Counted from the stretch's first letter, positions 44,001 through 56,316 are shown. The stretch is DNA of 64,000 bases from Microvelia longipes (GCA_018340805.1 JACMZG010001863.1:60262300-60326299), one strand, 5' to 3'. Notes: generated by a model from the letters alone, not told the origin. Made by a program: numbers and translations.

Positions 44001-44767
44001 TGTATGAGCTTCGACTGTTTCAATATACTGTTTAGTAAACAGTGCTTTACAATAAGTTTCCTGATACAACTTTTCTTTTAACTAGACCCTAATATAAACC
44101 ATCACAGGGCTAACCTGCTAGGAACCTGCAATATTCGGGTACTTATAGAACTTTCAAAACACACTATGATGAATAACACCACATGATAAAGGAAATTATT
44201 ATATAAACTGATTAATGAAATATTTTTAAGAGTTTAGAACTCTATAACTTTGTCACAATGGAAGTAATAAGTTATCAAATGACCTACTACATCAGGGAAT
44301 AGATCATTTCAACTAATTAAATTTTATCTTTAATTTAAAAGTTTAATTTAATAACAAAGCGTTTTCCAAACCTCCATATCCTTGCGGGTTTATTTTGAAA
44401 GCGAAGGGGGCGTAATCGGCCCAGCAATCAAGGCTGCCAACATCAGCCAACTGACTTATTGCTTAGGTAGTCTAAACTAATCTTTTTTAAATTTTAGGTT
44501 AAAGAGAAGAACAAATAGTGGCAATATTTTGCCACTATTTTTTCAAGAAGACATTGAGACTGCTCTAGGATTGCCGATGAAATTTAGCTGTCCAATTAAT
44601 TCTCAAACGTTTATTTATACTTAAGAATAGTTAACAATAATGACTAGGATGTTGTATAGCAATATTAAAGATTATAACATTTATATAATATATCTACTGC
44701 CCACCAGTGGCGTAGCAAGCTCACAAAACGCCCTCCTGCGAAATACTAAATGCGCCACTTAGCATAG
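44001..44767. other. No recognised feature
   Basis: AT-rich; a small palindrome ATAGTGGCAAAATATTGCCACTAT lies near 44514-44541 (halves AATAGTGGCAA/TTGCCACTATT). No gene. Confidence 0.4.
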
Positions 44768-44818
44768 CATATATATACATACTATATATAATATATAATT
44801 ATATATATATATATATAT

Positions 44819-44873
<55 letters not shown>
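44768..44873. repeat. (TA)n microsatellite
   Basis: About 100 bp of TA dinucleotides with minor breaks. Confidence 0.9.
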
Positions 44874-44876
<3 letters not shown>

Positions 44877-45199
44877 TTACAGACACGTCTTGTAAAAACT
44901 TCTAAAATAATAGTAATTGATACATAAACTTATTTAGAATTTTACGTAAAATTCTAAATGCTTTGTAATTTTTAAGAGGAAGTTCAAAAATAAACAATTA
45001 AAAATGAAAAAAAATGTTTTAAATGAATTGATTCATTTATTAAAATTGTTCATCAAAGCGTTAAAGTCTATTAATTTAGCGAATTTTCTTTGACCAAATG
45101 TTTGAATAAAAAATGCTACAAAAATCAAACCTAGAATAACAGAAACCCTAGTAAAAACCAGGTTTGGGTGACGTCAGGTTTAGGGGGCATTGAGCGTGG

Positions 45200-45365
45200 T
45201 CATTGCTTTATAGGTGACCGCTGAGAATGCATTTACTATTGCAGTATAAATTTGAAGAACTGTATTTCTAAGGACGAGCGAAGCGAGTCCAAAGCAGGGA
45301 GGATGAGTGTAGCAAATCCGATGTAATGAGAAAAAGTTCTGAGATACCCCCGTACCTAATTTTTT
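45200..45365 (-). repeat. Near-complete copy of the TCGCTTCGCTCG repeat
   Basis: Reverse copy from GGTGACCGCTGAGAATG through GGACGAGCGAAGCGAGTCC to GTACCTAATTTTTTTT, the same block order as 28855-29040. Confidence 0.7.
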
Positions 45366-45786
45366 TTGTACAAATGGACCTCCTGCAGGACTGCACCAGT
45401 CACGGTCGGAGGCCGTGTAGCCCTGATACCTACGCCCCTACTGCCCACGCATTAGCAAATCCATTTAAAAATTCCTCATCCAAAATATATGAATACGTAA
45501 AAGCGGGTAAGTTGTTAAAAAATCTCATGTTAAAACAAAAGGCCATTGGCCTGTTGGTCGTTACGCGACCATATTAATGTAGTCCAGTCTCACTTTATAG
45601 CATCATTAGTTTTAGCGAATTTTCTTCTTAAAAATGTCGCTTATGAAGTTGTTCGGATGACGGAAGTTGTTTGTAAGTGGCGTCTTGCCACAAGAGAGTA
45701 GTTGTAAATGTTAGCCTCATAAAGTTGGATAAATATATCAAGTTTCAGCTCGATCCAATCAGTTTTAGATCTTTAGTGGATATTTA

Positions 45787-46291
45787 GTACGTTCACACAC
45801 ACTTTAGATCCGCGTATCGTATAGAGTACGATCTCTCAATACGGTAATTTAAGCTGTATGAATCTTGCGGAGGGGAACCGATCGCATACGCTAGAACTAG
45901 GGAGATGGAATCTGAATGGATCCCCCGATACGCTGTCTTTTTGTGTGTGTACCTTTAGAGACGATCGTATTTAACGGATAACCTTCTCGTCGAACTTTTA
46001 TTTCACTTTATTTCACTTCTATATAACCGTTTTTGATCAAATAACTTTTGGAATATTGTTTTTTTTAGTGTAACTTTATTATTATGCAAAGAAATTTAAT
46101 TAAATATATGTTTTGTTTTAAATTTCCTTATAACCAAAAGTGAAGCTTCACTATACAAGACGCCATGTTTTGGCGGGATCAGTTATCACTCGATCGACTA
46201 AACAAATACGCTGCAAGAACCGTGAAGTTAGTTGACCGTATTGTATACGTATTCTAAACGATACGCGGATCTAGAGTGTGTGTGAACGTAC
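45787..46291. mobile_element. Complete 505-bp family F element (TA-flanked)
   Basis: The ends GTACGTTCACACACACTTTA and the complement (CTAGAGTGTGTGTGAACGTAC) are inverted, with TA on both sides (45785-45786 and 46292-46293). Internal palindromic words such as ATCCGCGTATCGTAT continue the arms. No transposase frame. TA duplication is compatible with Tc1/mariner-type origin. Confidence 0.85.
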
Positions 46292-46299
46292 TAATTGAT

Positions 46300-46345
46300 A
46301 GATAGATTTGTAAATGGATGAAAATAAAGATTTATTATTATTATT
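46300..46345 (+). repeat. LINE-like tail with (TTA)n
   Basis: TTTGTAAATGGATGAAAATA followed by AAGATTTATTATTATTATT resembles the microsatellite tail of RTE-type retroelements. Very short. Confidence 0.35.
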
Positions 46346-47083
46346 AGAAACTTTTGCTTATTTATTAATGCGATGGTAATATTATTTAATAAACAATAAA
46401 TTTCTGTACCTTAATTTGATTGATATTTGTTACAAGTTTTATGTTGATCCAAGAAAACAATCTAAAGTTATGGTTCAAACACACACACAAATATATATAT
46501 ATATAGCACTGGTTTTTAAACAATTTAAACACTATTGAAACATTAAAGTACCTTTATGCGGTTCCGAATTATTTAAACAGCTTGTACCGTGATATTCATA
46601 TTCGAATAACGTATTATACAGTTTACACTGGTTATTCGGAGGAAATATTTAAATTTTAGTGTTATCATGGACAGGGTTTATTTTAAGTAATAGGAATGAA
46701 ATGAATTACCTGAGACTTGTCAACATTCTGGTCCATATCCGTTCTTAAATATTCCTGTAACAAAAGTAACAGTCATCATTGCAAGACGTTTTTTTAATAT
46801 TTTAAAAGATGGGCCGTTCTAAAACCCAGTTTCGATCAGCTTAAATCAATCCAGAGCAGTGGGGGTCACAGATGTGATAGAGGTCTATAGTTAGTTCTTT
46901 TATTAAAGACCCTATGATATAGAGATATAATGCATATAGGGATGGCTATAAGGTGAAATCTTAAGAACTAGGTTTGTCTAAATGTGAAATTTACAATCAG
47001 GTAAGTTAGGTTATTTAAGGTTTCATTAGTCCCCTCATACACTTATATCTCCCACTCCTAGGCACTGTAAGGTTTCGTAAGGT

Positions 47084-47541
47084 CAAAGAGACTAATACTA
47101 TTAGAGGGAGTACAGGACCTGATTAACACAGTAATAAGGGGTCTGGAAGTGAGACAGTTTCCATAGGTGCCGTAACTGTACTTACCTCTACTTTAGTCTC
47201 CCTAGAGAGAGACTAGATACTCCTCATCCCCTCTACAACTTCTATTGTAGCATGCACTCTACTAACGGCGGACATTTCTCAGTGATGCCACATTAAACCA
47301 CTTTATTCACAACTAACAATTAAAGAATACATGCAATAGATAATAATTAAAACATATTTTAAATTCATTTTACTTGATTTAAAACAAAATAGTCGAAAAA
47401 TAATGTAATATTTACGTGAAATTGTAATTATTATGAAAAATAAAAAAAAAATGACGTCACCAATGTACTGTTACGGCACCTAGCTACCCAAGGAATGATA
47501 AGAACTGTTGTATCCTCCCTCTAATAGTTTTAGTCTCTTTG
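47084..47541. mobile_element. hAT-type MITE with 8-bp duplication (copy 2, 458 bp)
   Basis: CAAAGAGACTAATACTATTA and TAATAGTTTTAGTCTCTTTG are inverted ends. CGTAAGGT is exactly duplicated (47076-47083 and 47542-47549). It matches copy 1 (40735-41015) at both ends and carries about 180 bp more in the centre. No transposase. Confidence 0.92.
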
Positions 47542-47659
47542 CGTAAGGTACAGTAAGGTAATAGATGACATAACAAGATTAACCTGCTGCTATTTGCTAA
47601 CCTAATAATGGATTTAATATTAACTGACTTTTAAAATTATATTAAAGACTTTAATTATT

Positions 47660-48232
47660 TCAAAATTAATATATAAACATACGAACAATACAATATTATA
47701 TTGCTTAATAATACGAACAATACAATATTATATATTGCTTAATAGTACGAACAATACAATATATATATTGCTTAATAATACGAACAATACATATTTATAT
47801 TGCTAATATTACGAACAATACAATATTATATGCTAATAATACGAACAAATTACAATAGTTATATTGCTTAATATACGACAATACAAATTATTGCTATATA
47901 TACAAATTATATATTGCTTAATAATACAACAATTATTATATATTGCTTAATAATACGAACAATACAATATTATATATGCTTATAATGAGATATATATATT
48001 GCTTAATAATACGAACAATACAATATTATATTATTGCTTATAATTAATATAACATACGAAATACAATATTATAATATTGCTTAATAATACGAACAATACA
48101 ATATTATATATTGCTTAATAATACGAACAATAAATATTATATATTGCTAATAATACGAACAATACAATATTATATATGCTTAATAATACGAACAATACAA
48201 TATTATATATTGCTTAATAATACGAACAATAG
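47660..48232 (+). repeat. 34-bp minisatellite
   Basis: About 17 imperfect units of AATACGAACAATACAATATT plus ATATATTGCTTAAT, with many one-base losses. Confidence 0.85.
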
Positions 48233-48756
48233 TAAAGAAATTAATTATTGTCAAAACCTCAATATAGTTATGGGTTTACTTTAAAGGCAAAGCGTCGTAA
48301 CCGGCCTTATAGCGTAATCAGTATTAAAAGCTGCCGCAACATTCATTAGTTTAATACAGCTGACTATTGTCCTAATTGTACTCTTAGGACTGTCAGAATA
48401 AAATAAGCACTGACTGCTGTACACTCAGTGTAGGAAAAGTAAATAAATACAAGCCCTTTTTAGTCTATTTCAGCCTGGCTAATAGTATAAAGGACATAAC
48501 GACATCTGTTCACATATCTTAACATAGAGACATATTATTAAAGGTGTGATAGTCTATTTTAAATTTGATTGTAACAATTATTGAACAGAATTTAATTTAA
48601 AACTTTTAAATTAACACGTACATATTAATGTTATAAAAAACTATTCAAATTAAAACTCATCTTAAATTATCAGTGTTGCCATTAAAATAAAACACAAAAA
48701 AGGTAAATCTTAGAGAGCTCATACGCAGTTATTCCGATTTTTATATTTTTGAGCCA
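48233..48756. other. No recognised gene
   Basis: AT-rich. Some sequence near 48540-48720 resembles 59540-59690 (ATTATT.AACAGAATTTAAT, CACGTACATATTAA, AGTGTTGCCA), indicating the shared repeat extends left of the CAGCTGATCACG block. Confidence 0.5.
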
Positions 48757-48842
48757 GCTATCAGCTGATCACGCATGTCTGAATTTTTTACACGGGTTAG
48801 TATAGGAGTTTCCTTACTTGGTTCATGTACTACTTAAGTCTA
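48757..48842 (+). repeat. CAGCTGATCACGCATGTC repeat block, empty-site copy
   Basis: Contains uninterrupted GGGTTAGTATAGGAGTTTCC, the site that is split by another element at 59758-60188. Confidence 0.7.
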
Positions 48843-48859
48843 TGTCAACGTATTGTTAG

Positions 48860-50263
48860 GCCTGAAACATCATTTTGAGGCTCTTAGGGGCTCTGTGTAA
48901 CCTCATTTAAACTACTTCCAAGAGCGAGGTAAGGTTATAATGAATCAATTGTCATTGGCGTTTTGATTTGTATTTTAAACGTTCTACTATATAAATTATG
49001 TAATTTTGTCCTGTTTGTTTTATTATGTAGATAGTCAAAGATGGCCAGGATATTTTTTGATGTTTCAAAATTAGCCCCACGTTGGGCGCCAAAAAAAAAA
49101 AAAAAAATTTATAACAATTAATTAAGCCCAACTCAGTTGGTAGTAGGGGCGAACTACCAAGTCTCTTCAAGACTTATCCTAACTTACCATAAATATTAAG
49201 CCTTCTTTAAAATCAAGAATAGGCTCATTCAAATTCATATAGAATCGTTTTAATAAAAATAAGGCGCCAGTTCTTTGCCTACTTCGTAGGGTGGGGAGAA
49301 GAACCAACCCCAGGCTCCAGTCCAAATTTCGATATAGGTTGATTTAAAACTTATATGACACAATAAAACACACTATTTTAAACATTGATTCATAATTTAA
49401 AACCAATAAAAATTAAATAAACTGTATTTAAATTAAAATAAACAAAAAAATTAAATTCGATAAGGTTTCTAACCTCCATAAGGCCTTCATATTTTATAAA
49501 ATTGACATTATACCTGACGAATAAGTACTTATAGATTAACCTAGAATTAAACCTAAAAGTAGGTAAAAGTATTTATCCTGAGCTTGACTCTCCTTAAGCT
49601 TTATGATTGTGAGCAATATAACCAATATCTAATGAACTATGACAACTCTCTCAATAAAATGCCACATCAAATCCTCCGGTGCCAAAAACCCTAAAACCAA
49701 GAGCAACGAGAATTAGAACTTAAGAATTCTACAATTTTACATAAACCAAGAAAACTCTAGTTGAAAATGAAACATTAATCTAAAATGGAAACGGCCTTAC
49801 CTTCAGAGAAGGGTTCCAAAACCAAACAAACTAATCCATAAATTTGGTAAAAAAAATAACTATGTTCCTCGATAAATCAGATGAAATAACTACTCAATTT
49901 CCATTGAACAAACTAACTTATAAAATAGAACTAATAAATTGGCCCGGGGGCCGAAGCCACCCGGGGCCTAACCAAAAAGAAGGTCCTTTTTTTCGACCAC
50001 GTCTCCACTTCGGAGGCGTCACCATGGTTACCAACTGAAACTCAATTCCATAATTACCAAAATAAAATAAATCTAATAATAGAAGTAGGACTACCCCTAA
50101 ATATAAACGAAACCTCAAAAAAAATGAATTTAGCAAAATGAACTTAAAATTAAATACTTAAATATTTTGAAAATTTCGGAACAAAACCATAACTTTTTGG
50201 AATCACCGAAATTAATACAAAATATAACGTTACAACCAACAGGGCCAAATAATAATATCTTAA
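48860..50263 (+). mobile_element. MITE-A copy split by an LTR-like insertion
   Basis: The left part (48860-49072: GGCCTGAAACATCAT .. ATGTTTCAAAATT) and right part (50242-50263: GGGCCAAATAATAATATCTT) together match 19063-19383. Eight or so bases are missing at the junction and no target duplication is evident. Confidence 0.7.
49073..50241 (-). mobile_element. LTR-like fragment with tRNA-Lys primer-binding-site-like sequence
   Basis: On the minus strand the fragment starts TGTTGGTTGTAACG and ends in T17 followed by TGGCGCCCAACGTGGGGCT. The plus-strand reading of that end, AGCCCCACGTTGGGCGCCA (49073-49091), equals the 3' end of eukaryotic tRNA-Lys including CCA, which is not encoded in tRNA genes. 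This is expected for a primer binding site just inside a 5' LTR, or for a retrocopied tRNA end followed by A17. The T-rich minus strand and TG start favour an LTR. No gag or pol is present, so it is a remnant. Superfamily not decided. Confidence 0.5.
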
Positions 50264-50600
50264 TGCCTCTTAACTCATAGGGTAGGTAGGTTAGGGTTAG
50301 TTAATTCAAAGCCCAGTATTGCCATTACAATCAGATTAAATCTCTATGCCTAGATAAAGGATTGTAATTTTTTAAACAAGTTCTTTATGGGCAAAAGTAC
50401 ACAATATTTATTTTGTGTGAACCGGAGCCATATTTTATTTATTGATTTAGGGTAATATGTGCTTCTTTATTTTTGTTTTATTTATTTATTTGTTATTTTT
50501 GTGGTATGAATTTAGATAATTTTTTTGGGGGTGTGGGGGTTTGTTTGTGTTAAGGATAATTATATATTTTGGTTTGAGTATTTTATTTTTTATATTATTA
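50264..50600. other. AT-rich, no recognised gene
   Basis: G/T-rich stretch at 50520-50560 (TTTTTTTGGGGGTGTGGGGG). No other feature. Confidence 0.4.
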
Positions 50601-51790
50601 TTTTTTTTAATATATAATAATTAGATTTATTTCCATCTTAATAACTATTTACAATTTTAACATAAAAAAATATAATACAATAATCTTCAATTTCTTTTTT
50701 AATTATAATGAAAAAACAAAAGATGAGCCTCCTCAAGGCAAATGCCAGAGGGAGGAGGCTGCCTGTAAACCTTTGCATAGGTTTTATTTGCAACACATTT
50801 ATTATTGTTTTCTAAACCTTAATAACAATAGATAGATTATACAGACAAAAAAAATGTATATTATATATAAAAAATATAGAACTCTGTACCTAATATAATT
50901 GCTAATAGTTAGAGATAAGGTATTTAAGATTTGATTAAATGTAATTATTTAGTCGGCTTTTAGCGTGGGGTCGTGGTAGATCGTATCCGTAAAGTGTAAA
51001 AGTTTTCATTTCAAAAAGAATATAATTTTATATTAATTATTAGATTCTTTGTGTCTTATCATTCTTATTTCTAATATAGAATAGTTTTTTAAGTTTATTT
51101 TTAAATTTTTCTTGAGAGTCAGCTATTTTTATATCTTGAGGTAGTGAATTGAATAGAGTTGGTGCTAGATATCTGTAAAATCTTTGCATTTTAGTGGTGT
51201 GACAAAGTGGTATATGCTGTGATTTATATGCTTGATATCTAGTATTGTACGTATGGACTGGAGTTGGATTATCTTAATTATTATAATATTTTGTAAGTAT
51301 AACTTTTTCGTATAATAATTGAATTGGTAAAACATTAAAATCTTTGTATAATTCTGCAGTAGATGATTTTCTTGGTCTACGTAAAATAATTTTAATTATT
51401 CTTCTTTGCAATATATTTAATGATTTAAAATTTGTTTGCGAGGCTGATCCATACACTATGATACCATAGTGCATTAATGATTCTGATAATGCAAAATATA
51501 TCTGACGCAAATTTTGTTGAGGCAATATTTTTCTTAATTGCAAGAAATAATAAACAGTTTTTCTAAGTCTTGTATTTAATGTATGTATGTGATTTTTCCA
51601 ATTTAGATTTTCATTAATTATAACCCCCAGGTATTTTATGTTTTGCACTTTATCCAGTTTGGTACAGTCACAGTTTTGTCGCTTCTGGCATTCTAATTTA
51701 TTGTCTAAATATTGTCAAAAGATATTTTTGATGGTGTTTAGAATAAGTTTATATTGTAATGGTAGTTTGCAAGAGTTTCAAAAAGCGTTG
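50601..51790 (-). mobile_element. Truncated non-LTR retrotransposon
   Basis: Includes the reverse transcriptase 3' portion (51775-51040), a 3' untranslated region with a perfect 8-bp hairpin (GCCTCCTC at 50752-50759 complement, GAGGAGGC at 50727-50734 complement) and an end GGAAATAAATCT..A8 at about 50601-50608. The 5' part is missing, which is usual for LINE copies. Confidence 0.75.
51040..51775 (-). pseudogene. Non-LTR reverse transcriptase, C-terminal part
   Basis: The minus-strand translation contains NIKYLGVIINENLNWKNHI, matching the conserved KYLG(V/I) block at the end of the reverse transcriptase of Jockey/CR1-type elements. It continues with LRQIYFALSESLMHYGIIV, a NILQRRIIKIILRRPR block and then PVHTYNTRYQAY and YRYLAPTLFNSLPQDIK..KFKNKLKKLF, the usual C-terminal layout. 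An upstream CDCTKLDKVQ also fits. One in-frame stop (TAA 51276-51274) splits otherwise continuous coding, and an in-frame TGA lies near 51719. The catalytic FADD region and endonuclease are absent. The copy is dead but not very old. Family assignment rests on motif recall. Confidence 0.8.
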
Positions 51791-52235
51791 CGATTGTAAT
51801 TTTAAACACGCAGGATTAATATCCACCGATCAATAATATTTTATAGCAATTTGTTAATATCACTAATGTCTGCTAGATTCTTCGTGGGTTCATTTTGTTA
51901 GTAAACCCTTTAGAACATCTGGATAGTGCCTATGCTAAACCCTTCTTTACTCGGCATCTTTTAGTACCAGACATTGTTTTACAATACGGTTCACAAATCA
52001 TATTGACCTATGACTAATTGCTTCTCTTCACGCTATAAAACAACAGCTATAATTAAATTCAATAACGGACGCAAGCCCGCAACATAATCGATTTTGATAG
52101 ATGATTAAAAATATATAGAGATAACATCTGTTGGATCCATTAGCTGCGTCAATACTAAGGGTAGATAGATAGATTCAGTCACACATATCCCATGACGAAA
52201 TTTAAGGTACAATATGGTTCTTAGTTCAGTAAACC
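51791..52235. other. No recognised feature
   Basis: AT-rich; short frames (52105-52296) overlap the start of the MITE-A copy and are not genes. Confidence 0.45.
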
Positions 52236-52440
52236 CATAGAGATATCTACTAGAGGAAGCATAGCTTATCTCAATACATTGAAAGACCTGAAACATCTTT
52301 GGGGGTCTCAGGGGCTCTGTGTAACCTCATTGAAACCTCCTCTAAGAGTGAGTTAAGGTTGTAATAAATTAATTGATTTCGGCCTTCCACATAGTGTTTG
52401 TGTTTTGATTTGTATTATAAATGGTCTACTATATACCATA
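52236..52440 (+). mobile_element. MITE-A, 3'-truncated
   Basis: CATAGAGATATCTACTAGAG to ATTATAAATGGTCTACTATA matches the first two thirds of 19063-19383, then breaks into ATATATAT sequence. Confidence 0.75.
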
Positions 52441-52486
52441 TTACTATATATATATATTTGATTACTATATTACTATCAAATATACT

Positions 52487-52685
52487 AATGCTTGTAAATA
52501 TATGAGGTCTTGGCGGTTTACTTTGTGACTTGGTCACTACGCAGCTTCAGATAGTCTGGTACTAAACATCTCGTATAGAGTGTGAACAGCCTATTTAATA
52601 AGCTTATTATGCATTTCTGTGAGGCCACTGGTAATGGCCAAGTCACAAAGTGAAACCGCCAAGACCTCATATATTTACAAGCGTT
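52487..52685. mobile_element. 199-bp inverted-repeat element
   Basis: AATGCTTGTAAATATATGAG with GTCTTGGCGGTTT..ACTTTGTGACTTGG is inverted at the right end (arms about 47 bp, two differences). The centre is 100 bp without coding. Target duplication not resolved. Confidence 0.8.
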
Positions 52686-53254
52686 ATTGGGAACCTACGA
52701 CTTGCCTTATTCAATGATCTCACAACTTTTTACGCTAGCTTTGGCTCTTTTTTTACAAACATGCGTTTTTGTTGGGATTACAGTTATTAAAAATAAAAGG
52801 CTATTTTGAAGAATACAAACTCCTACTCCGCCCTGCCATCGTAAGGGCAAATATTGTTTAAATGACTGTATAAGTAGTAGGCAAAAAACGTATGTACGTA
52901 TAACATGTATGTTAGTGTTTAACAGACGAATTTTATACTCAACCAAGACAAGGAAGCAAAGATGAGTCAGCACAACAGCTGGATACACATTTCAACTATT
53001 AAAAATAAGTAACAAAAAATGCTACTGCGAGGGTGTAACGACTACTTGAAAGCAACTTTGATTACTTAGTAAGTCGAGAGCCACTTCCCCACGCCCGGGC
53101 GTTTTTTAAATAAATACAACCATGCAATATGGAGGGCCGTAACTTGACAGACTATTAGAAGGCTACAATTAAAATACGAGTTCCCTCCTTTCATCAGTAT
53201 AAACGCTTTTACACGAAATACAATTTACACTGAAGATGTTACTGATTTAAAAAA
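52686..53254. other. No recognised gene
   Basis: A 93-codon minus-strand frame (52707-52988) shows no recognised motif and no supporting exon structure. Confidence 0.4.
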
Positions 53255-53345
53255 AATCGGGTACAGGGTACCTCGCAACTTTTCTTTACGACATTGGATT
53301 CGCAACGCTCATTCTCTCCACTTCGGACTTTTATAGTAAATAAAA
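53255..53345 (+). repeat. Truncated copy of the TCGCTTCGCTCG repeat
   Basis: AAAAAATCGGGTACAGGGTA, TTCGCAACGCTCATTCTC and CACTTCGGACTTTT; truncated before the second motif. Confidence 0.6.
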
Positions 53346-53374
53346 CCGTTTTTTTTTTAAGTTTTTTTTTCTAA

Positions 53375-53490
53375 AGAAATTATGCCGGCTTGCGGACCAC
53401 TGCGCTTATTTTGTAGTTATAACTCTCCGGAACAAAGATTCGAACCCAGGCCTCTAGGTTTGAGTACTTTGACTACTAGGATCAACTTAT
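53375..53490 (-). mobile_element. tRNA-derived SINE fragment (family 3)
   Basis: The minus strand has a tRNA-like head with CCTGGGTTCGAATCTTTG (box B) and an end GCAAGCCGGCATAATTTC, matching 33238-33372 and 27398-27552. Confidence 0.6.
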
Positions 53491-54750
53491 GACAAGTTTC
53501 GTTTAACTTAAAGCTACAAAAAATATTGAAAAACACCTAACTCAACATTTGTTGATTACCTACCATTTTATTAACTTATCAGTTATTTACCACCATTTTT
53601 TTCATTTTTTTGGTTCCTCAGAGTGGTTAAATTGACTCCGGACTGGTTTTATTCTATTCAATGCCCAAAAAACCCCAGCAAGAAAAAGTATTTTATCTAC
53701 TCCTTGTAGTGTAAGTTCTACTTACAGTCTTGTTATCTCACAGTGTAAATGTACTTTTACTCCCTAGGGAGGAAAAGTGAAAGTGTTGCCAACTTGACAG
53801 AATTTTTTAGTAAAATTTTAGGACATTTGTAGGATTTTTTTCTGTGTTATGTTGGTACTACGGGTAGAATATACAATATACACACGCTAATGTTTAAATT
53901 ACAAACATAGTATTACACATTATTCAATTGACAGCTTGTAATAAAATAATTTGAAGATAACAACTTTATTCTCTCTTCATCAGAGTAATTGACATGGTAA
54001 GAATAAACTAAACCAACACAATAATAATTAAGGAGCTGAAGAATATATTAATAGTTGTTAGTATTAGTTCTCTAGTCGTAGATAAGATTTAATATGCAAC
54101 AAGGGATGAAAGTTTTCAGCTCTCGTATTATCTCCCTCGTCAAGCCTCGGGAGCCAAAATGTTCCGGATTCCGGCCACACTCCGGAGTTCTACTCCCGCC
54201 ATGACGCCTATCCTATTAGCGAATTTTACTCAGAGAAATTTCGCTAATATACTCAAGCGGCCTATGTTTTTATGATATTTGATAAACGCGGAATGAAAGC
54301 TTTATAATTTTCAGCTTTAAAACTTCTTTATAAAAGTAGTTTTATAACTGTCAGCTTGTTTTAAAAAGAAAAATATAAAAAGTTGAGAATTATTTAAGGT
54401 GTATTGAAGCATCTTTATAACTTGATCTGACTGAGCAGGGGAGTAGGGTGAAACAAAGCAGGACAAAGGTCCAATATTTGGAGGTACTATCACCCTCAAT
54501 ACAACAATACCTAACCCCCCCCCACAGACAATATCTCTAGCACAATGCACCCGACAAAACAACTTGAGATATAAAACCGTGGCTAGAAAGAAATATCGCT
54601 CCTTTGTTAGCATCTAGCACTAGCATATCTCCTCATAGTTATGCTCTCACAAGACAGACTTATAATCCTTAACTAATTTTCCTTTCCTTCTCATTATTTC
54701 TATATAGAGAGGACAGCGTTTCAACGACACAAGTTTGTGTTGTTTAAATA
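53491..54750. other. No confident gene
   Basis: Includes a small palindromic TTTACTCCCTAGGGAGGAAAA near 53757 and a family 3 tail with self-inverted ATTAGCGAATTTT/AAATTTCGCTAAT near 54217-54248. A 98-codon frame at 54317-54613 (-) has no recognisable motif. Confidence 0.4.
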
Positions 54751-54751
54751 T

Positions 54752-54796
54752 AAATATAATATAATATAATATATAATATAATATAATATAATATAA
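54752..54796. repeat. (TAATA)n microsatellite
   Basis: Tandem ATAAT pentamers. Confidence 0.85.
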
Positions 54797-54907
54797 TACA
54801 AATATAGTATTCACTTTTTTATTTGTTTAATTGTCCATTAATAAATAATATCAGGCTCAGATATCAAGTAAATAAACACAGACTTGCTCTTCTTCTTCTC
54901 GACATCT

Positions 54908-54950
54908 CAACGGTTTGGCACTGATGATGACCTCTTTGTAGGTTGAAAAA
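54908..54950 (+). ncRNA. Degenerate hammerhead-like motif, family H
   Basis: CTCAACGGTTTGGCA-CTGATGA-U-GACCT..AGGTT-GAAA is kept, but the helix III and cleavage segment is AAAACATT, so cleavage is not expected. Confidence 0.35.
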
Positions 54951-54964
54951 ACATTAATATTCTT

Positions 54965-56316
54965 TAATTCAAATCTATTTATTTCAGCATTTATTTTATA
55001 ACCTATGTTATAATGATGGACATTATTATACATCTGTAAAATAACATTTATATGTTATAATTATAGACATTATAAAACATCTGTTAAATAAATTTATATG
55101 TTATAATTATAGCATTATTATACATCTGTAAAATAATATTTGTACATTATTATACATCATAAAATACATTATTATACATCTGTTAAATAAAATTTATATG
55201 TTATAATTATAGACATTATTATACATCTGTAAAATAATATTTATGTTATAATGATAGACATTATAACATCTGTAAAATAAATTTATATTTATGATAGACA
55301 TTATTATAATAGTAAAATAATATTTATATGTTATAAATTATAGACATTATTATACATGTAAAATAATATATAAATGATAGACATATACATCTGTAAAAAT
55401 ATTTATATGTTATAATGATAGACCATTATATACATCTGTAAAATAATATTTATATGTATTAGATAGACATTATTATACATCTGTAAAATAATATTTATAT
55501 GTTATATATAGACATTATTAACATCTGTAAAAATATATATTTATAATGATAGATAAATATATTTATATGTTACATTATTATAATCTGTAAAATAATATTT
55601 ATATGTTATAATTATAGATATTAATATACCTGTAAAATAATATTTATATGTAATAATGATAGACATTATTATACATCTGTAAAATAATATTATATTTATA
55701 ATGATAGACATTATTATACATCTTAAAATAATATTATATGTATAATTATAGACATTATTATACATCTGTAAAATAATATTTATATGTTATAATGATAGAC
55801 ATTATTATACCTGTAAAATAATATTTATATGTTATAATATAGACATTATTATACATCTGTAAAATAATATTGTATATGTTATATTATAGACATTATTATA
55901 CATCTGTAAAATAATATTTTATGTTTATAATGATAGACATATTATACATCTGTAAATAATATTTATATGTTATTAGACATTATATACATCTGTAAAATAA
56001 TATTTATATGTCATAAGATAGACATTATATAATCTGAAATAATATTTGTATGTTTAATTATAGACTTATTATACATCTGTAAAATAATATTTATATGTTA
56101 TAATGATAGACATTATTATACATCTGTAAAATAATATTTATATGTTATAAGATAGACATTATTATAAAATAATTTTGTTCATGTAAAATAATATTTATAT
56201 GTTATAATTATAGACATTATTATACATCTGTAAATAATATTTATATGTTATAATGATAGACATTATTATACATCTGTAAATATATTTATATAATGAAGAC
56301 ATTATTATAAAAAAAA
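54965..56316 (+). repeat. 47-bp minisatellite, first block
   Basis: Around 28 imperfect units of TATGTTATAATGATAGACAT, TATTATACATCTGTAAAA and TAATATTTA. Small deletions are frequent. Confidence 0.9.

Noticed and set aside
45326..45577. 83-codon plus-strand frame
   Set aside because: Begins inside a TCGCTTCGCTCG repeat copy and ends in an unrelated sequence; unlikely to be conserved coding.
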